Shown: positions 52,365 through 62,073 of the stretch, in pieces | Layout of the letters: every line of letters starts with the position of its first letter | How positions within the stretch are numbered: the first letter of the stretch is position 1 | Source: Aquipseudomonas alcaligenes NBRC 14159 | GTDB taxonomy: Bacteria > Pseudomonadota > Gammaproteobacteria > Pseudomonadales > Pseudomonadaceae | NCBI RefSeq assembly: GCF_000467105.1 | Contig: NZ_BATI01000004.1 | Span: forward strand, 1 to 64,000 | Length of the DNA stretch: 64,000 nucleotides | Direction: 5' to 3' | Notes under the pieces: model-generated | The model's database searches: none | Told to the model about the DNA's origin: nothing | What the model saw: the letters and a program-made list of their open reading frames with translations, nothing else | Position numbers and translations under genes: made by a program

Positions 52365-54749
52365 ATGAGCGACAGTTCCGAATACCTCGAGGCCGAACAG
52401 CCGGCCACCCCTCTCGCCCTGCCCGGCCAGAACCTGCCGGACAAGCTGTACGTCATCCCCATCCACAACCGCCCGTTCTTCCCGGCGCAGGTGCTGCCGG
52501 TCATCGTCAATGAAGAACACTGGGCCGAGACCCTGGAACTGGTAGCCAATACCGAGCACAAGTGCCTGGCGCTGTTCTACGTCGACCAGCCGGTGACCGA
52601 CCCGCGCCACTTCGACACCGCCAGCCTGCCCGAGCACGGCACCCTGGTGCGCGTACACCACGCCAGCCGCGGCGACGGCAAGCTGCAGTTCGTCGCCCAG
52701 GGCCTGAGCCGGGTGCGCGTGCGCGGCTGGCTCAAGCGCCATCGCCCGCCCTACCTGGCCGAGGTGGACTATCCGCCGAGCCCGGCCGATCCGCGTGACG
52801 AGGTCAAGGCCTACGGCATGGCGCTGATCAACGCGATCAAGGAGCTGCTGCCGCTCAACCCGCTGTACAGCGAGGAGCTGAAGAACTACCTCAACCGCTT
52901 CAGCCCGAACGATCCGTCGCCACTGACCGACTTCGCCGCCGCGCTGACCACCGCCAGCCCTGCCGAGCTGCAGGAGGTGCTGGACTGCGTGCCGATCCTG
53001 CGGCGCATGGAGAAGGTGCTGCCGCTGCTGCGCAAGGAAGTGGAAGTCGCGCGCCTGCAGAAGGAGCTGTCCGCCGAGGTCAACCGCAAGATCGGCGAGC
53101 ACCAGCGCCAGTTCTTCCTCAAGGAGCAGCTCAAGGTGATCCAGCAGGAGCTGGGCATCACCAAGGACGACCGCAGCGCCGACGCCGACGAGTTCCGCGC
53201 GCGCCTGGCCGGCAAGACCCTGCCCGCCCAGGCGCAGAAACGCATCGACGAGGAGCTGGGCAAGCTGGCCATTCTGGAAACCGGCTCGCCCGAGTACGCG
53301 GTAACCCGCAACTACCTGGACTGGGCCACCAGCCTGCCCTGGGGCGTGTTCGGCGCAGACAAGCTCGATCTCGGCCATGCCCGCCAGGTGCTGGACAAGC
53401 ACCATGCCGGCATGGACGACATCAAGGCGCGCATCACCGAGTTCCTCGCGGTTGGCGCCTTCAAGGGCGAGATTGCCGGCAGCATCGTGCTGCTGGTCGG
53501 CCCGCCCGGCGTGGGCAAGACCAGCATCGGCAAGTCCATCGCCGAATCCCTCGGCCGGCCGTTCTACCGCTTCAGCGTCGGCGGCATGCGCGACGAGGCG
53601 GAAATCAAGGGCCACCGTCGCACCTACATCGGCGCCATGCCCGGCAAGCTGGTGCAGGCGCTCAAGGAAGCCGAGGTAATGAACCCGGTGATCATGCTCG
53701 ACGAGATCGACAAGATGGGCGCCAGCTACCAGGGCGACCCGGCCTCGGCGCTGCTGGAGACCCTCGATCCCGAGCAGAACGTCGAATTCCTCGACCACTA
53801 CCTGGACCTGCGCCTGGACCTGTCCAAGGTGCTGTTCGTCTGCACCGCCAACACCCTGGATTCCATCCCCGGCCCGCTGCTCGACCGCATGGAGGTGATC
53901 CGCCTGTCCGGCTACATCACCGAGGAGAAGCTGGCCATCGCCAAGCGCCACCTGTGGCCGCGCCAGCTGGACAAGGCCGGGGTGAAGAAATCCCAGCTGA
54001 GCCTCAGTGACGCCGCACTCAAGGCGGTGATCGAGGGCTACGCCCGCGAAGCCGGCGTGCGTCAACTGGAAAAGCAGCTGGGCAAGCTGGTGCGCAAGGC
54101 GGTGGTCAAGCTGCTCGACGAGCCCGGCAAGCCGGTGAAGATCGGCCCCAGAGACCTGGAAGGCTACCTCGGCATGCCGCTGTTCCGCGGCGAGCAGGTG
54201 TTGTCCGGCACCGGCATCATCACCGGCCTGGCCTGGACCAGCATGGGCGGCGCCACCCTGCCGATCGAGGCCACGCGCATCCACACGCTCAACCGCGGCT
54301 TCAAGCTCACCGGCCAGCTGGGCGAGGTGATGAAGGAGTCGGCGGAAATCGCCTACAGCTACGTCACGGCCAATCTGAAGCAGTACGGCGGCGCCCCGAC
54401 CTTCTTCGACCAGGCCTTCGTCCACCTGCATGTGCCGGACGGCGCCACGCCCAAGGACGGACCAAGCGCCGGCATCAGCATGGCCAGCGCCCTGCTCTCC
54501 CTGGCGCGCCAGCAGGCGCCGAAGAAGGGCGTGGCGATGACCGGCGAGCTGTCGCTGACCGGCCAGGTGCTGGCCATCGGTGGCGTGCGCGAGAAGGTGA
54601 TCGCCGCGCGGCGGCAGAAAATCTTCGAGCTGATCCTGCCGGAGGCCAACCGCGGCGATTTCGCCGAACTGCCGGACTACCTGAAGGAAGGCCTCACCGT
54701 GCACTTCGCCAAACACTACGCCGATGTGGCCAAGGTGCTGTTCGGCTAG
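52365..54749 (+). CDS. asrA: Lon-family ATP-dependent protease, AsrA type
   Basis: This 794-residue protease has an N-terminal substrate domain (about 20-200), a coiled-coil linker, an AAA+ module (Walker A GPPGVGKTS near residue 379, Walker B VIMLDEIDKMG) and a C-terminal Ser-Lys peptidase domain. The dyad is S701 (DGPSAG) and K744; their 43-residue spacing equals that in E. coli Lon (S679/K722). The following icp-like gene reproduces the asrA (PA0779)-icp (PA0778) order of P. aeruginosa, where AsrA is linked to aminoglycoside-induced stress. I therefore call it AsrA rather than housekeeping Lon, which is usually in clpPX-lon-hupB. Confidence 0.92.
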   Translation: MSDSSEYLEAEQPATPLALPGQNLPDKLYVIPIHNRPFFPAQVLPVIVNEEHWAETLELVANTEHKCLALFYVDQPVTDPRHFDTASLPEHGTLVRVHHASRGDGKLQFVAQGLSRVRVRGWLKRHRPPYLAEVDYPPSPADPRDEVKAYGMALINAIKELLPLNPLYSEELKNYLNRFSPNDPSPLTDFAAALTTASPAELQEVLDCVPILRRMEKVLPLLRKEVEVARLQKELSAEVNRKIGEHQRQFFLKEQLKVIQQELGITKDDRSADADEFRARLAGKTLPAQAQKRIDEELGKLAILETGSPEYAVTRNYLDWATSLPWGVFGADKLDLGHARQVLDKHHAGMDDIKARITEFLAVGAFKGEIAGSIVLLVGPPGVGKTSIGKSIAESLGRPFYRFSVGGMRDEAEIKGHRRTYIGAMPGKLVQALKEAEVMNPVIMLDEIDKMGASYQGDPASALLETLDPEQNVEFLDHYLDLRLDLSKVLFVCTANTLDSIPGPLLDRMEVIRLSGYITEEKLAIAKRHLWPRQLDKAGVKKSQLSLSDAALKAVIEGYAREAGVRQLEKQLGKLVRKAVVKLLDEPGKPVKIGPRDLEGYLGMPLFRGEQVLSGTGIITGLAWTSMGGATLPIEATRIHTLNRGFKLTGQLGEVMKESAEIAYSYVTANLKQYGGAPTFFDQAFVHLHVPDGATPKDGPSAGISMASALLSLARQQAPKKGVAMTGELSLTGQVLAIGGVREKVIAARRQKIFELILPEANRGDFAELPDYLKEGLTVHFAKHYADVAKVLFG

Positions 54750-54840
54750 CCATGGAGCGGCGCATCGCCCCCTGCAGCCCTCGCCGTCACCAAGAGCCAG
54801 CGGCTATGCTGTGCGGGTTTTCGATCGACAGGAGTCCGCA

Positions 54841-55242
54841 ATGAACCGTGCCCACCGCCTGCTGCTGCCCTGCAGCCTTGTCCTGCTGGCCGCCTGCACC
54901 ACGCAGCCCAAGCCCAGTGTCAGCGTGGAGGAGAAGCAGCTGGGCCGTTGCCCGATGCAGCTGCACACCGGACAGACGCTGACCGTGACCCTGCCGAGCA
55001 ACCCCACCACTGGCTTTCGCTGGGTAGTGGAGGACGCCGCCTCCGGCGTGCTGCGCAGCCTGGGCCAGGAGGTCTACACCACGCCGGAGGACGCTGGCGT
55101 GGTTGGCGCCGCCGGGCAGTCCACCTGGCGCTACCAGGTCTACCAGGCGGGCGAAGGCCGGCTGCTGATGCACTACCGCCGCCCCTGGGAAGTGGAAGTC
55201 GCGCCGGCCAAGACAGTCGATTGCCAGATCAGCGTGCGCTGA
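54841..55242 (+). CDS. icp: Chagasin-like cysteine peptidase inhibitor (I42), lipoprotein
   Basis: This 133-residue protein has a signal peptide and lipobox (LLPCSLVLLAACT). The inhibitor loops NPTTGFRW and RRPWE are the hallmarks of chagasin/ICP (family I42), which block papain-like cysteine peptidases. The middle loop fits around GVVGAAGQSTW. It is probably periplasmic or outer-membrane anchored, directly downstream of asrA. AGGAG lies eight bases before the ATG at 54841. The target peptidase is unknown. Confidence 0.9.
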   Translation: MNRAHRLLLPCSLVLLAACTTQPKPSVSVEEKQLGRCPMQLHTGQTLTVTLPSNPTTGFRWVVEDAASGVLRSLGQEVYTTPEDAGVVGAAGQSTWRYQVYQAGEGRLLMHYRRPWEVEVAPAKTVDCQISVR

Positions 55243-55252
55243 GGCGAATGCA

Positions 55253-55444
55253 GTGGCGCGGGTACGCCTCCCCAAAAACCTGGGCGACTGCGAAATCATC
55301 ATCACCAAAGCAGGCAGTCCTGCGGTCTGGAATCGCAAGTCCGGCAAGAATCGATTTCTACTGGCCTGCCGCAACATCGAAGAGGCCGAGAAGGTGTTGC
55401 AGAAAATCAGAACCAATGACGGACAGGAAGACATCTGGCTATAG
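55253..55444 (+). CDS. Small hypothetical protein
   Basis: This 63-residue open frame starts with GTG at 55253, ten bases after icp, with GAGGCGAA upstream. The product (MARVRLPKNLGDCEIIITKA, then AVWNRKSGKNRFLLACRNIE) is basic and mixed in composition, as real proteins are. The GC content appears lower than that of its neighbours. I recognise no family. It may be the third gene of an asrA-icp operon, or a recent insertion. Confidence 0.5.
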   Translation: MARVRLPKNLGDCEIIITKAGSPAVWNRKSGKNRFLLACRNIEEAEKVLQKIRTNDGQEDIWL

Positions 55445-55540
55445 CCGCTGACGCCATCAGCCACCCCCGCTGTCATGCCGCGCACTGCCGCCGGACCTTC
55501 CGACAGCCATACTGGGCGCAAATAACAAGAGAGTACCGCC

Positions 55541-56194
55541 ATGCGCCCATTGCTCCTGACCGTCGCCCTGGTCGGCGTCGCCCTGTTCCTCGTTGGCCTG
55601 CAGCTGAACCTGCCGTGGCTATGCCTGCTCAGCAAGCCGCTGCCGATGCTCGCCCTGCTAGTCTGGCTGCGCGAGGCGCCGGCCGGAGCCTATCGACGCT
55701 GGATCACCATCGGCCTGTGGCTGTCGCTGCTCGGCGACATGCTGCTGCAGTGGCCGACCGATCTGTTCGTGTTCGGCCTGGGCGCTTTCCTGCTCGCCCA
55801 CCTGGCCTACCTGCTGGCCTATCTGGGTGATACCCGCCGCCTGGCGCCACTCGATCTGCTGATCGCCGCGCTGGCGGCCGGCGGCATGTTCTTCATCCTG
55901 GCCCGCGCCGGGCTGGGTCCGCTGTTGCTGCCGGTGGCGCTGTACAGCCTGGCCATCGGCGCCATGCTCTGGCGTGCCCTGGCCAGGGTCGGCGTGGTGC
56001 CGCGGCGCTCGGCCTGGCTGGCGGCCGGCGGTGCGGCGCTGTTCGTGCTGTCGGACAGCCTGATCGGCATCAACCGTTTCGTCGCGCCGTTCGAGGGCGC
56101 GCGCCACGCCATCATCCTCAGTTACTGGCTGGGCCAGTTCGGCATCGCCGCCTCGGCGGTGGCACTGGCCGATCCGCGCCAAACAGCGGCCTAG
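55541..56194 (+). CDS. Lysoplasmalogenase (YhhN family)
   Basis: This 217-residue polytopic membrane protein has about seven or eight helices and the YhhN pattern (LLSKPLPMLALLVWL, GLWLSLLGDMLLQ, GLGAFLLAHLAYLLAYL, FVLSDSLIGINRF). Members hydrolyse the vinyl-ether bond of lysoplasmalogens; conserved aspartates in LLGDMLL and LSDSLI fit the active site. Whether this bacterium meets plasmalogens is not known. ATG at 55541; the next gene is cmoA 91 bases on. Confidence 0.9.
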   Translation: MRPLLLTVALVGVALFLVGLQLNLPWLCLLSKPLPMLALLVWLREAPAGAYRRWITIGLWLSLLGDMLLQWPTDLFVFGLGAFLLAHLAYLLAYLGDTRRLAPLDLLIAALAAGGMFFILARAGLGPLLLPVALYSLAIGAMLWRALARVGVVPRRSAWLAAGGAALFVLSDSLIGINRFVAPFEGARHAIILSYWLGQFGIAASAVALADPRQTAA

Positions 56195-56285
56195 ACTGGT
56201 CCGAGTAAGCGGAGCGCCCATCGCGGTTGGGTTGGCGCCCGCTCTTGGCTAGAATGCCGGCCTTTTCCGCCGTGAACCGACCGCC

Positions 56286-57029
56286 GTGAAACAGCAGCCC
56301 GACCGACTCTTCGCCCAGCCCCTGGACCAGGTGCCGGACTTCGTCTTCAACGAGGACGTGGCCAAGGTCTTTCCGGACATGATCAAGCGCTCGGTGCCGG
56401 GCTACCCGACCATCGTCGAGAACCTTGGCGTGCTCGCCGCGCAGTTCGCCCAGCCGCACAGCGCCCTGTACGACCTCGGCTGCTCGCTCGGCGCCGTGAC
56501 CCAGGCCCTGCGCCGCCATGTGCGCAGCGACGACTGCCGGGTGATCGCCGTGGACAACTCGCCTGCCATGGTCGAGCGCTGCGCCGAGTACCTGCATGCC
56601 CAGGACGCCATGTTCCAGGAGCTGCTGCCGGTCGAGGTGATCGAGGCCGACATCCTCGCCCTGGAGTTCCAGCCCGCCTCGCTGGTGGCGCTCAACTTCA
56701 CCCTGCAGTTCATCGCCCCCGAACAGCGCCTGGAGCTGCTCACGCGCATCCGCCAGGCGCTGCTGCCGGGCGGTGCGCTGATCCTCTCGGAGAAACTGCG
56801 CTTTGCCGACGAAGCCGAGCACGAGCTGCTCGGCGAGCTGCACCTGGCCTTCAAGCGTGCCAACGGCTACAGCGAACTGGAAATCGCGCAGAAGCGCAGC
56901 GCCATCGAGAACGTGATGAAGCCCGACAGCCTGGAGCAGCACCGCGAGCGTCTGCTGGCCGCCGGCTTCTCCAAGGTCGTGCCCTGGTTCCAGTGTCTCA
57001 ACTTCGCCTCGCTGATCGCCCTGCCATGA
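56286..57029 (+). CDS. cmoA: Carboxy-SAM synthase
   Basis: This 247-residue enzyme converts SAM and prephenate to carboxy-SAM for wobble-uridine cmo5U34 synthesis in tRNA. The SAM-binding motif is [20 protein letters not shown], followed by [14 protein letters not shown] and [16 protein letters not shown] at 56286 is the start; the N terminus [20 protein letters not shown] is family standard. Its stop overlaps the cmoB start (ATGA at 57026). Confidence 0.96.
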   Translation: MKQQPDRLFAQPLDQVPDFVFNEDVAKVFPDMIKRSVPGYPTIVENLGVLAAQFAQPHSALYDLGCSLGAVTQALRRHVRSDDCRVIAVDNSPAMVERCAEYLHAQDAMFQELLPVEVIEADILALEFQPASLVALNFTLQFIAPEQRLELLTRIRQALLPGGALILSEKLRFADEAEHELLGELHLAFKRANGYSELEIAQKRSAIENVMKPDSLEQHRERLLAAGFSKVVPWFQCLNFASLIALP

Positions 57030-57997
57030 TGCTCTCCCGCCTCGACCTCGACGCCCTGCAACAACAACTGGCGGGCAGCCCGCTGCAGGACTGGGCCGCC
57101 GGCCTGCCCGGCCAGCTCGACGCCAAGCTGGCCGTTGGCCACGGCGACCTGGAGCGCTGGTTCGCCGCCGTCGCGGCACTGCCGACGCTGCCCGTCGAAC
57201 ATGCCGAACTGCGCGAGGCACTGCGCCTGGAGGGCACTTGCGACGACCCGACCCGCGCCGCGCTGAACAGCGCCCTGCAGGGCCTGATCCCCTGGCGCAA
57301 GGGCCCCTTCGAGCTGTTCGGCGTGCACATCGACACCGAATGGCGCTCGGACTGGAAATGGTCGCGGGTGGCCCCGCACCTGGACCTGGCCGGCAAGCGC
57401 ATCCTCGATGTCGGTTGCGGCAACGGCTACTACATGTGGCGCATGCTCGGCGCGGGTGCCGAGGCCGTGGTTGGCGTCGACCCCAACTGGCTGTTCCTCA
57501 ACCAGTTCCTCGCGGTCAAAAACTACCTGCCGGATGCTGCCGCCTGGCACCTGCCGCTGGCGCTGGAGGAGCTGCCGGCCAAGCTGGAAGGCTTCGACAC
57601 GGTGTTTTCCATGGGCGTGCTGTACCACCGCCGCTCGCCCATCGACCACCTGCTCGACCTCAAGGACACGTTGCTGCGCGGCGGCGAGCTGGTGCTGGAG
57701 ACCCTGGTGGTCGAGGGCGACGCCCAGCAGGTACTGGTGCCCGAGGACCGCTACGCGATGATGCGCAACGTCTGGTTCCTGCCCTCGGTGCCGGCGCTGG
57801 AGCTGTGGCTGCGCCGTGCCGGTTTCGTCGACGTGCGTTGCGTCGACGTCTCCACCACCAGCGTCGAGGAACAGCGCGCCACCGACTGGATGCGCTTCCA
57901 GTCCCTGCCGGACTTCCTCGACCCGGCCGACCACAGCCGCACCGTCGAGGGTTTGCCGGCACCGACGCGCGCCGTGCTGCTGGCACGCAAGCCCTGA
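57026..57997 (+). CDS. cmoB: tRNA U34 carboxymethyltransferase
   Basis: This 323-residue enzyme transfers the carboxymethyl group from carboxy-SAM to 5-hydroxyuridine 34. Signature segments are [60 protein letters not shown] and [16 protein letters not shown] at 57026 overlaps the cmoA stop, so the two are coupled. Confidence 0.96.
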   Translation: MMLSRLDLDALQQQLAGSPLQDWAAGLPGQLDAKLAVGHGDLERWFAAVAALPTLPVEHAELREALRLEGTCDDPTRAALNSALQGLIPWRKGPFELFGVHIDTEWRSDWKWSRVAPHLDLAGKRILDVGCGNGYYMWRMLGAGAEAVVGVDPNWLFLNQFLAVKNYLPDAAAWHLPLALEELPAKLEGFDTVFSMGVLYHRRSPIDHLLDLKDTLLRGGELVLETLVVEGDAQQVLVPEDRYAMMRNVWFLPSVPALELWLRRAGFVDVRCVDVSTTSVEEQRATDWMRFQSLPDFLDPADHSRTVEGLPAPTRAVLLARKP

Positions 57998-58069
57998 TGG
58001 GCGGAAAGTCGCATTGCGTTGCCGGCTGAATCGCGCAAACTGGTAACCAGACTCCCGCGGACGACCTGC

Positions 58070-58828
58070 ATGTTCCAATATCTGCCTCTGCTGGCCTGCC
58101 TGTTACTGGCCGCCCCCGCTCGCGCGGAACAGGCCCAGTTGCAGTTCTATACCGAGGAATATGCCCCGGTCAGTTTCCTGCACAACGGCATCGCCGATGG
58201 CATGGCCAGCGAGCTGGTGCGCGCCCTGCTGCAGCGCCTGGGCGAGACGGCGAGCATCCAGGTGGTGCCCTGGTCGCGGGGTTACCACATCGTGCAAAAC
58301 ACCCCCGGTACGGCGCTGTTCGCCACCATCCGCAATGCCGAGCGAGAGCCGCATTTCAAATGGGTGGGGCCGATCATGCTGGCGCAGGACGCCTACTACG
58401 GCCTCAAGGGCTCCGGGCTGAAGATCGACCAACCCGCCCAGCTGCATGAGGTCGGCCCGATCGCCGTGCCGCGCAACTGGTTCACCTACCAGGAGCTGAG
58501 CGCCGCCGGCATGCCCAACCTGCTCGGCGTCACCGAGCCCGAGCAGATGTTCCGCATGCTGCGCCATGGCCGGGTGAAGCTGATCGTCGCCGACAACCTG
58601 AGCTTCTATGCCCGTGGCGAGGCGGCGCAGCAGGTCGACAGCCTGGGCCCGGAGGATGTCGAGGTGGTTTACCCCTACCGCAGCTCGGAGGGTTACATCA
58701 CTTTCTGGCCGGGTACCGACGACGCCGTGATCCGGCGCTGGCAGGCCGCGCTGGACGCGATGAAGGCCGACGGCAGCTTCAGCCGCATCTACCAGCGCTG
58801 GCTGCCCGGCGCCCAGGAACCGCGCTAG
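58070..58828 (+). CDS. Periplasmic amino-acid-binding-like protein (SBP_bac_3)
   Basis: This 252-residue protein has a signal peptide ending at PARA and a family-3 solute-binding fold (LQFYTEEYAPVSFLHNGIAD, VVPWSRGYHIVQNTPG, FATIRNAEREPHFKWVGPIM). Such stand-alone pseudomonad proteins often lack a transporter nearby, as here. It could bind an amino acid or act as a sensor component. The ATG at 58070 precedes the signal peptide. It ends exactly where the convergent cvfB begins. Confidence 0.87.
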   Translation: MFQYLPLLACLLLAAPARAEQAQLQFYTEEYAPVSFLHNGIADGMASELVRALLQRLGETASIQVVPWSRGYHIVQNTPGTALFATIRNAEREPHFKWVGPIMLAQDAYYGLKGSGLKIDQPAQLHEVGPIAVPRNWFTYQELSAAGMPNLLGVTEPEQMFRMLRHGRVKLIVADNLSFYARGEAAQQVDSLGPEDVEVVYPYRSSEGYITFWPGTDDAVIRRWQAALDAMKADGSFSRIYQRWLPGAQEPR

Positions 58829-59662
58829 TCAGACCAGTTCGATACGGTCTTCGAGGATGCGGATCAGGCCCTGCTTGAACAGCCCGCCGATGGCCTTCTT
58901 GAAGTTGCCCTTGCTCACACCGAAGGCCTTACTGATCACTTCCGGCGGGCTCTTGTCGGACAGCGCCAGGCTGCCGCCGGCGTCGCGCAGGGCGGTGAGA
59001 ATCTGCTCGGACAGCCCGTCGCGCGCTTGCTGACCGACCGGCTGCAGGCTCAGGCTGATCTTGCCGTCGGCACGCAGCTCCTTGATGAAACCCTTCTCCT
59101 GGGAACCGCCGCGGAGGAACTTGAACACCTCGTTCTTGTGGATCAGGCCCCAGTGCTGGCCGTTGATGATGGCCTTGAAGCCCAGATCGGTCTGCTCGAC
59201 CACCAGCAGATCGACTTCCTGGCCGACCTGGTAGTTGGCTGGAACCTTGTCCAGGTAGCGGTCCAGACGCGCGGTGGCGGTGATGCGCCGGCTGCGATCC
59301 AGGTAGACGTGCACCACGCAGTAATCGCCGACCTGCAGCGGGCGCTTCTCCTCGGAATGCGGCATCAGCAGGTCCTTGGACAGGCCCCAGTCGAAGAACA
59401 GGCCGATGCGGTTGATGTCGACCACCTTGAGGCTGGCGAAGCCGCCGACCTGCACCTTGGGCTTCTCGGTGGTGGCGATCAGGCGATCTTCGCTGTCCAG
59501 GTAGACGAACACGTTGAGCCAGTCGCCCACCTCGCAGGGCTCACCCTTGGGGATGTAGCGCTTGGGCAGGAGGATCTCGCCATCGGCGCCGCCGTCGAGG
59601 TAGAGGCCGAAGTCGGCCAGCTTGGCCACCGGCAGAGAGTTGTAGCGCCCGATCAGAGCCAT
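58829..59662 (-). CDS. CvfB family S1-domain RNA-binding protein
   Basis: This 277-residue protein has repeated S1-like beta-barrels (GRYNSLPVAKLADFGLYLDG, VVDINRIGLFFDWGLSKDLL, LVVEQTDLGFKAIINGQHWG) and a C-terminal winged helix (SDKSPPEVISKAFGVSKGNF). This is the CvfB/YitL layout, an RNA-binding virulence factor in Gram-positives; the pseudomonad role is unclear. ATG at 59662 was chosen because homologues begin at MALIGRYN. Confidence 0.9.
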   Translation of the reverse strand: MALIGRYNSLPVAKLADFGLYLDGGADGEILLPKRYIPKGEPCEVGDWLNVFVYLDSEDRLIATTEKPKVQVGGFASLKVVDINRIGLFFDWGLSKDLLMPHSEEKRPLQVGDYCVVHVYLDRSRRITATARLDRYLDKVPANYQVGQEVDLLVVEQTDLGFKAIINGQHWGLIHKNEVFKFLRGGSQEKGFIKELRADGKISLSLQPVGQQARDGLSEQILTALRDAGGSLALSDKSPPEVISKAFGVSKGNFKKAIGGLFKQGLIRILEDRIELV

Positions 59663-59834
59663 GTTCGTCACCCAATTCAAAGAGGCGGGCATTCTACACC
59701 CGGCGAGACAGCCGGTTACATGCGCCACTGGCATCTAGCACAGGCATGTTTCAGAATCATGGCAAGCCGCAACTTCGGCCGGTTCCACCTGTCTGAATGA
59801 CACGGACTCTCGCTGCCTTATCTCAGGAGCTCCT

Positions 59835-62036
59835 GTGCGCCCTTCCAGCCATTGGCTGCCTTACCCCGCCGCGTCGCTCGTCGCGCTCGGCTCGCTGTAC
59901 CTGCTCCTGCCCCTGGCCTGCCGTTACTGGCTGGGCTGGTCGAGCTGGCCCGGCTATGTCTCGGACCTCGGCATCGGCAGCCTGCTCCTGCTGCTGAGCT
60001 ATCGCCGCCCCCTGCTGGCCGCACCGCTGGCCGTGGCCTGGGCGCTGATGCTGCTGGGCAATGCCGAGCTGGTCAACGCGGTGGGGCGCATGCCCGAGCC
60101 CAGCGACCTCAAATACCTGAGTGACCCGCAGTTCGTCAGCCAGTCCACCCAGGGCAGCGGCATCCGTTATCCGCTGCTGGCAGGCGCGCTGACCGTCGCG
60201 GTGCTGGCCTGCCTGCTGCTCGGCCGCCGCCAGGGGCCAAGGCTGTCTCGCTATGCCTACGCGCTGCCCGCCGTCCTGCTGCTGGGACATGCCGCCGACC
60301 AGTACCTGGCGCCCAGCGAAAACGACCAGTGGCAGCTGTTCAACCTGCCGCACAAGGTTCTGGCCGAAGGTACCAGCCGCGCCCGCGTGGCCATCGAGGA
60401 CTGGTATGCCGGCGAGGAATCCGGCCTGCCGCCGGACATCGACGGCCTGACCAAGCTCGACCTCTCCGGCGCCCCGCTGCTGCCGGGTGGCGGCAAGGCG
60501 CGCAACGTGCTGATCGTCACCCTCGAAGGCATCCCCGGCGCCTATATCGCCAAGAATCGCCAGCTGATCGGCAGCCCCTACGCGGAAGACCTGATGCCGC
60601 GCCTGAGCCAGTGGGCCGAGCGCAGCATGACCACGCCGGACTATGTGCTGCACAACCACCAGACCATTCGCGGCCTGTATGCCATGCTCTGCGGCGACTA
60701 CGAGAAGCTGGACTCGGGCACGCCCAAGGGCGTCGAGCTGCTCACCAGCGAGACCCGCAACCAGCAGTGCCTGCCGCACCAGCTGAGCATGATGGGTTTC
60801 CGCACCCACTTCCTGCAAGGTGCCGGCCTGCGCTTCATGGCCAAGGACCAGATCATGCCGCACATGGGCTTCCAGCAGACCCATGGCCGCGACTGGTTCA
60901 AGAACAAGCCCTACCTGGAATTCCCCTGGGGCATGGACGACAAGGCCTACTTCGAAGGCGCGCTGAAGTACGTCAAGCAGCTGCGGCAGAACCAGCAGCC
61001 GTGGATGCTCACCCTGCTCACCGTCGGTACCCACCAGCCCTACTCCGCGCCCAAGGCGTACCTGGAGCGCTACCCCACCGCCAAGCAGGCCGCCATCGGC
61101 TACCTGGACGACGCGGTGGCCGACTTCCTCGCCGGGCTGGAAAAGCAGGGCGTGCTCAAGGACACCCTGGTGATCGTCACCTCCGACGAATCCCACGGCC
61201 TGGAGAACGTGCGCCTGGCCTCGGCCTGGGGCTTCAACCTGGTATTCGCTCCGCAGGGCGACAAGCTGCCAGCGGTTAAAACCGGGGTGTACGGCCATGT
61301 CGACCTGACCGCCTCGGTGCTCGATTATTTCGACCTGCCGGTGCCGGACAACATTGCCGGTCGCTCGCTGTTCCGCGACTACGCCACGCCGCGCGAAATC
61401 ATGTCCTACACCAACGGCCTGCTGCGCCAGCACGACGGCAAGGTGTTCACCGAATGCACCTTCCAGCAGGTGTGCCGACGCTACGAGAGCACCCGCTTCA
61501 TCGCCGCCGAATCCCAGTACCTGGGGCGGGTCACCGGTCGCCAGGCGCGCCTGGTCAGCCAGCGTGCGGACCTGCTCGACCAGTCCATCACCGGCGGCCA
61601 GATCGGCCAGCGCTACCAGTTCGCCAACCGCGAGCGTATCGACCTCAAGCCCGAGTCGCGCGACGAGTGGGCGGACAACCTGATCGGCGCCCAGTATCTG
61701 GAGATGCCCAAGGGCACCCGTACCCGCGTGACCCTGAAGATCGAGGCCGTACGCCTGGATCGCAACGGCGCGGCACTGCGCCTGCTGACCAAGGAATTCG
61801 ACCGCGACAACAGCCTGGCGATACCGCCGCTGCCGCCGCTCAAGCGCGGTGAAAGCATCCAGCTGAGTTTCGACTTCGACAACCCGGAAACGCGCAAGGC
61901 CTTCTCCTTCCACCTGTTGGGCGAAGGCCACGGCGCCATCCGCATCAGCGATTTCAGCGTGGTCACCGAGCCGCTGCCCCCCGAGCTGGTAGCGGCCCAG
62001 GAGCCGGAATCGGCGATGGAGGCGGCGGCGCACTGA
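59835..62036 (+). CDS. LTA synthase-like membrane sulfatase/phosphotransferase
   Basis: This 733-residue protein has about five N-terminal membrane helices (residues ~8-160), a linker, and a periplasmic alkaline-phosphatase-fold domain (about 220-530). LIVTLEGIPGAY holds the metal-binding glutamate, HNHQTIRGLYAMLCG the nucleophilic threonine, and VTSDESHGLENV further metal ligands. A C-terminal ~170-residue beta domain (about 560-733) is added. In Gram-negatives such proteins (OpgB/EptA relatives) decorate glucans or lipids with phospho-groups. GTG at 59835 follows AGGAG. The acceptor is unknown. Confidence 0.87.
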   Translation: MRPSSHWLPYPAASLVALGSLYLLLPLACRYWLGWSSWPGYVSDLGIGSLLLLLSYRRPLLAAPLAVAWALMLLGNAELVNAVGRMPEPSDLKYLSDPQFVSQSTQGSGIRYPLLAGALTVAVLACLLLGRRQGPRLSRYAYALPAVLLLGHAADQYLAPSENDQWQLFNLPHKVLAEGTSRARVAIEDWYAGEESGLPPDIDGLTKLDLSGAPLLPGGGKARNVLIVTLEGIPGAYIAKNRQLIGSPYAEDLMPRLSQWAERSMTTPDYVLHNHQTIRGLYAMLCGDYEKLDSGTPKGVELLTSETRNQQCLPHQLSMMGFRTHFLQGAGLRFMAKDQIMPHMGFQQTHGRDWFKNKPYLEFPWGMDDKAYFEGALKYVKQLRQNQQPWMLTLLTVGTHQPYSAPKAYLERYPTAKQAAIGYLDDAVADFLAGLEKQGVLKDTLVIVTSDESHGLENVRLASAWGFNLVFAPQGDKLPAVKTGVYGHVDLTASVLDYFDLPVPDNIAGRSLFRDYATPREIMSYTNGLLRQHDGKVFTECTFQQVCRRYESTRFIAAESQYLGRVTGRQARLVSQRADLLDQSITGGQIGQRYQFANRERIDLKPESRDEWADNLIGAQYLEMPKGTRTRVTLKIEAVRLDRNGAALRLLTKEFDRDNSLAIPPLPPLKRGESIQLSFDFDNPETRKAFSFHLLGEGHGAIRISDFSVVTEPLPPELVAAQEPESAMEAAAH

Positions 62037-62073
62037 GCTGCGGCCTGCCCCTCCTTTTCCCGGGGAGAAGGGC

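Noticed and set aside
52338..54716. 792-codon frame antisense to asrA
   Set aside because: Shadow frame; asrA has Walker motifs and the Ser-Lys dyad.
59823..62033. 736-codon frame antisense to the LTA-synthase-like gene
   Set aside because: Shadow of a real gene with membrane helices and metal-binding motifs; no domain on the antisense strand.
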